From an uncultured Collinsella sp. (lineage in GTDB: Bacteria; Actinomycetota; Coriobacteriia; Coriobacteriales; Coriobacteriaceae), in NCBI GenBank assembly GCA_934658705.1, contig CAKUHP010000023.1, forward strand, positions 1 through 20,765: DNA of 20,765 nt, in the 5' to 3' direction. Positions 20,596 through 20,765 of the stretch are shown here, one piece after another. A program made the position numbers and the translations under genes. The first letter of the stretch is position 1; every line of letters begins with the position of its first letter. The notes under the pieces were generated by a model, which was not told the DNA's origin, did no database searches, and saw nothing but the letters and a program-made list of their open reading frames with translations.

Positions 20596-20765
20596 ATGCA
20601 ATTGGCTGATGCCGCACGCGAGCGCTGGAAAGGCGTCCTGTTCTGTCTGATTGTCGCCATCCCCGCAACATTGCTCGGCAAGCAGGTCGAGGTGGTCGGC
20701 GGGCCGGTATTTGCCATCCTCATCGGCATGGTTCTGGCGCTTGCCTTCCCCAAGGATCGTCGCGA
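20596..20765 (+). CDS. YeiH-family (UPF0324) putative transport protein, N-terminal fragment
   Basis: Only the first 56 codons are in the window. The N-terminus has a hydrophobic helix RWKGVLFCLIVAIPATLLGK followed by GGPVFAILIGMVLAL, which matches the conserved IIGGPVFAILLGMLL stretch of YeiH/UPF0324 membrane proteins. Members have about ten membrane helices; a role in sulfate or other anion movement has been suggested but is not settled. The start has AAGGA about seven bases upstream. The frame runs off the window end. It is divergent from the GntR gene and probably regulated by it. Confidence 0.72.
   Translation, partial: MQLADAARERWKGVLFCLIVAIPATLLGKQVEVVGGPVFAILIGMVLALAFPKDRR

Overview
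The window looks like chromosomal DNA of a high-GC Gram-positive gut bacterium. The best guess is Coriobacteriia, close to Collinsella. This rests on the G+C-rich codon use, the tilS-hpt-ftsH order, a Firmicutes-like secreted nuclease beside actinobacterial-style housekeeping genes, and intergenic regions full of palindromes. The genus is an inference; no rRNA is present. I see no tRNA, rRNA, CRISPR array, phage gene or transposase gene.

Layout. (1) 1-3721: the 3' end of tilS, then hpt and ftsH, closed by a terminator. (2) 3886-6057: a class I/II PLP aminotransferase and a PHP-domain metallophosphoesterase, each with its own TACAAT-type -10 box. (3) 6123-7571, minus strand: a 23S rRNA m5U methyltransferase (RlmD/RumA type) with an added basic N-terminal tail. 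(4) 7681-7827: a 147-bp palindromic element with perfect 39-bp arms, between divergent promoters. (5) 7920-10190: a three-gene polar amino-acid ABC importer operon. (6) 10296-12576: a potentially structured leader followed by an EF-G-like GTPase with non-canonical G3 and G4 motifs. (7) 12715-14948, minus strand: a secreted DNA/RNA endonuclease and an orphan LarE-type sulfur transferase, separated by 371 bp of stacked palindromes. (8) 15115-15765: a HAD phosphatase, followed by two terminators and three copies of a 20-bp sequence at an exact 33-bp period. (9) 16083-17195, minus strand: a LacI-family regulator with a recognisable own promoter and operator. (10) 17260-17651: five tandemly stacked palindromic elements plus one operator-like palindrome, upstream of glmS (17762-19609). 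(11) 19723-20454, minus strand: a GntR/FCD regulator divergent from the first 170 bp of a YeiH-family (UPF0324) membrane protein, with a perfect 17-bp palindrome between them.

The coding content is mostly ordinary housekeeping and transport. The unusual content is intergenic. At least nine palindromic or tandem repeat elements of several families occur in about 20 kb. Two of them (17260-17300 and 19686-19724) are copies of the same element in opposite orientation, and a third (17557-17607) shares a CCTGTC core in its loop. This pattern suggests a REP-like population of small mobile palindromes. The most notable protein is the EF-G paralogue, whose DxxG and NKxD motifs read DAPC and NRLS.
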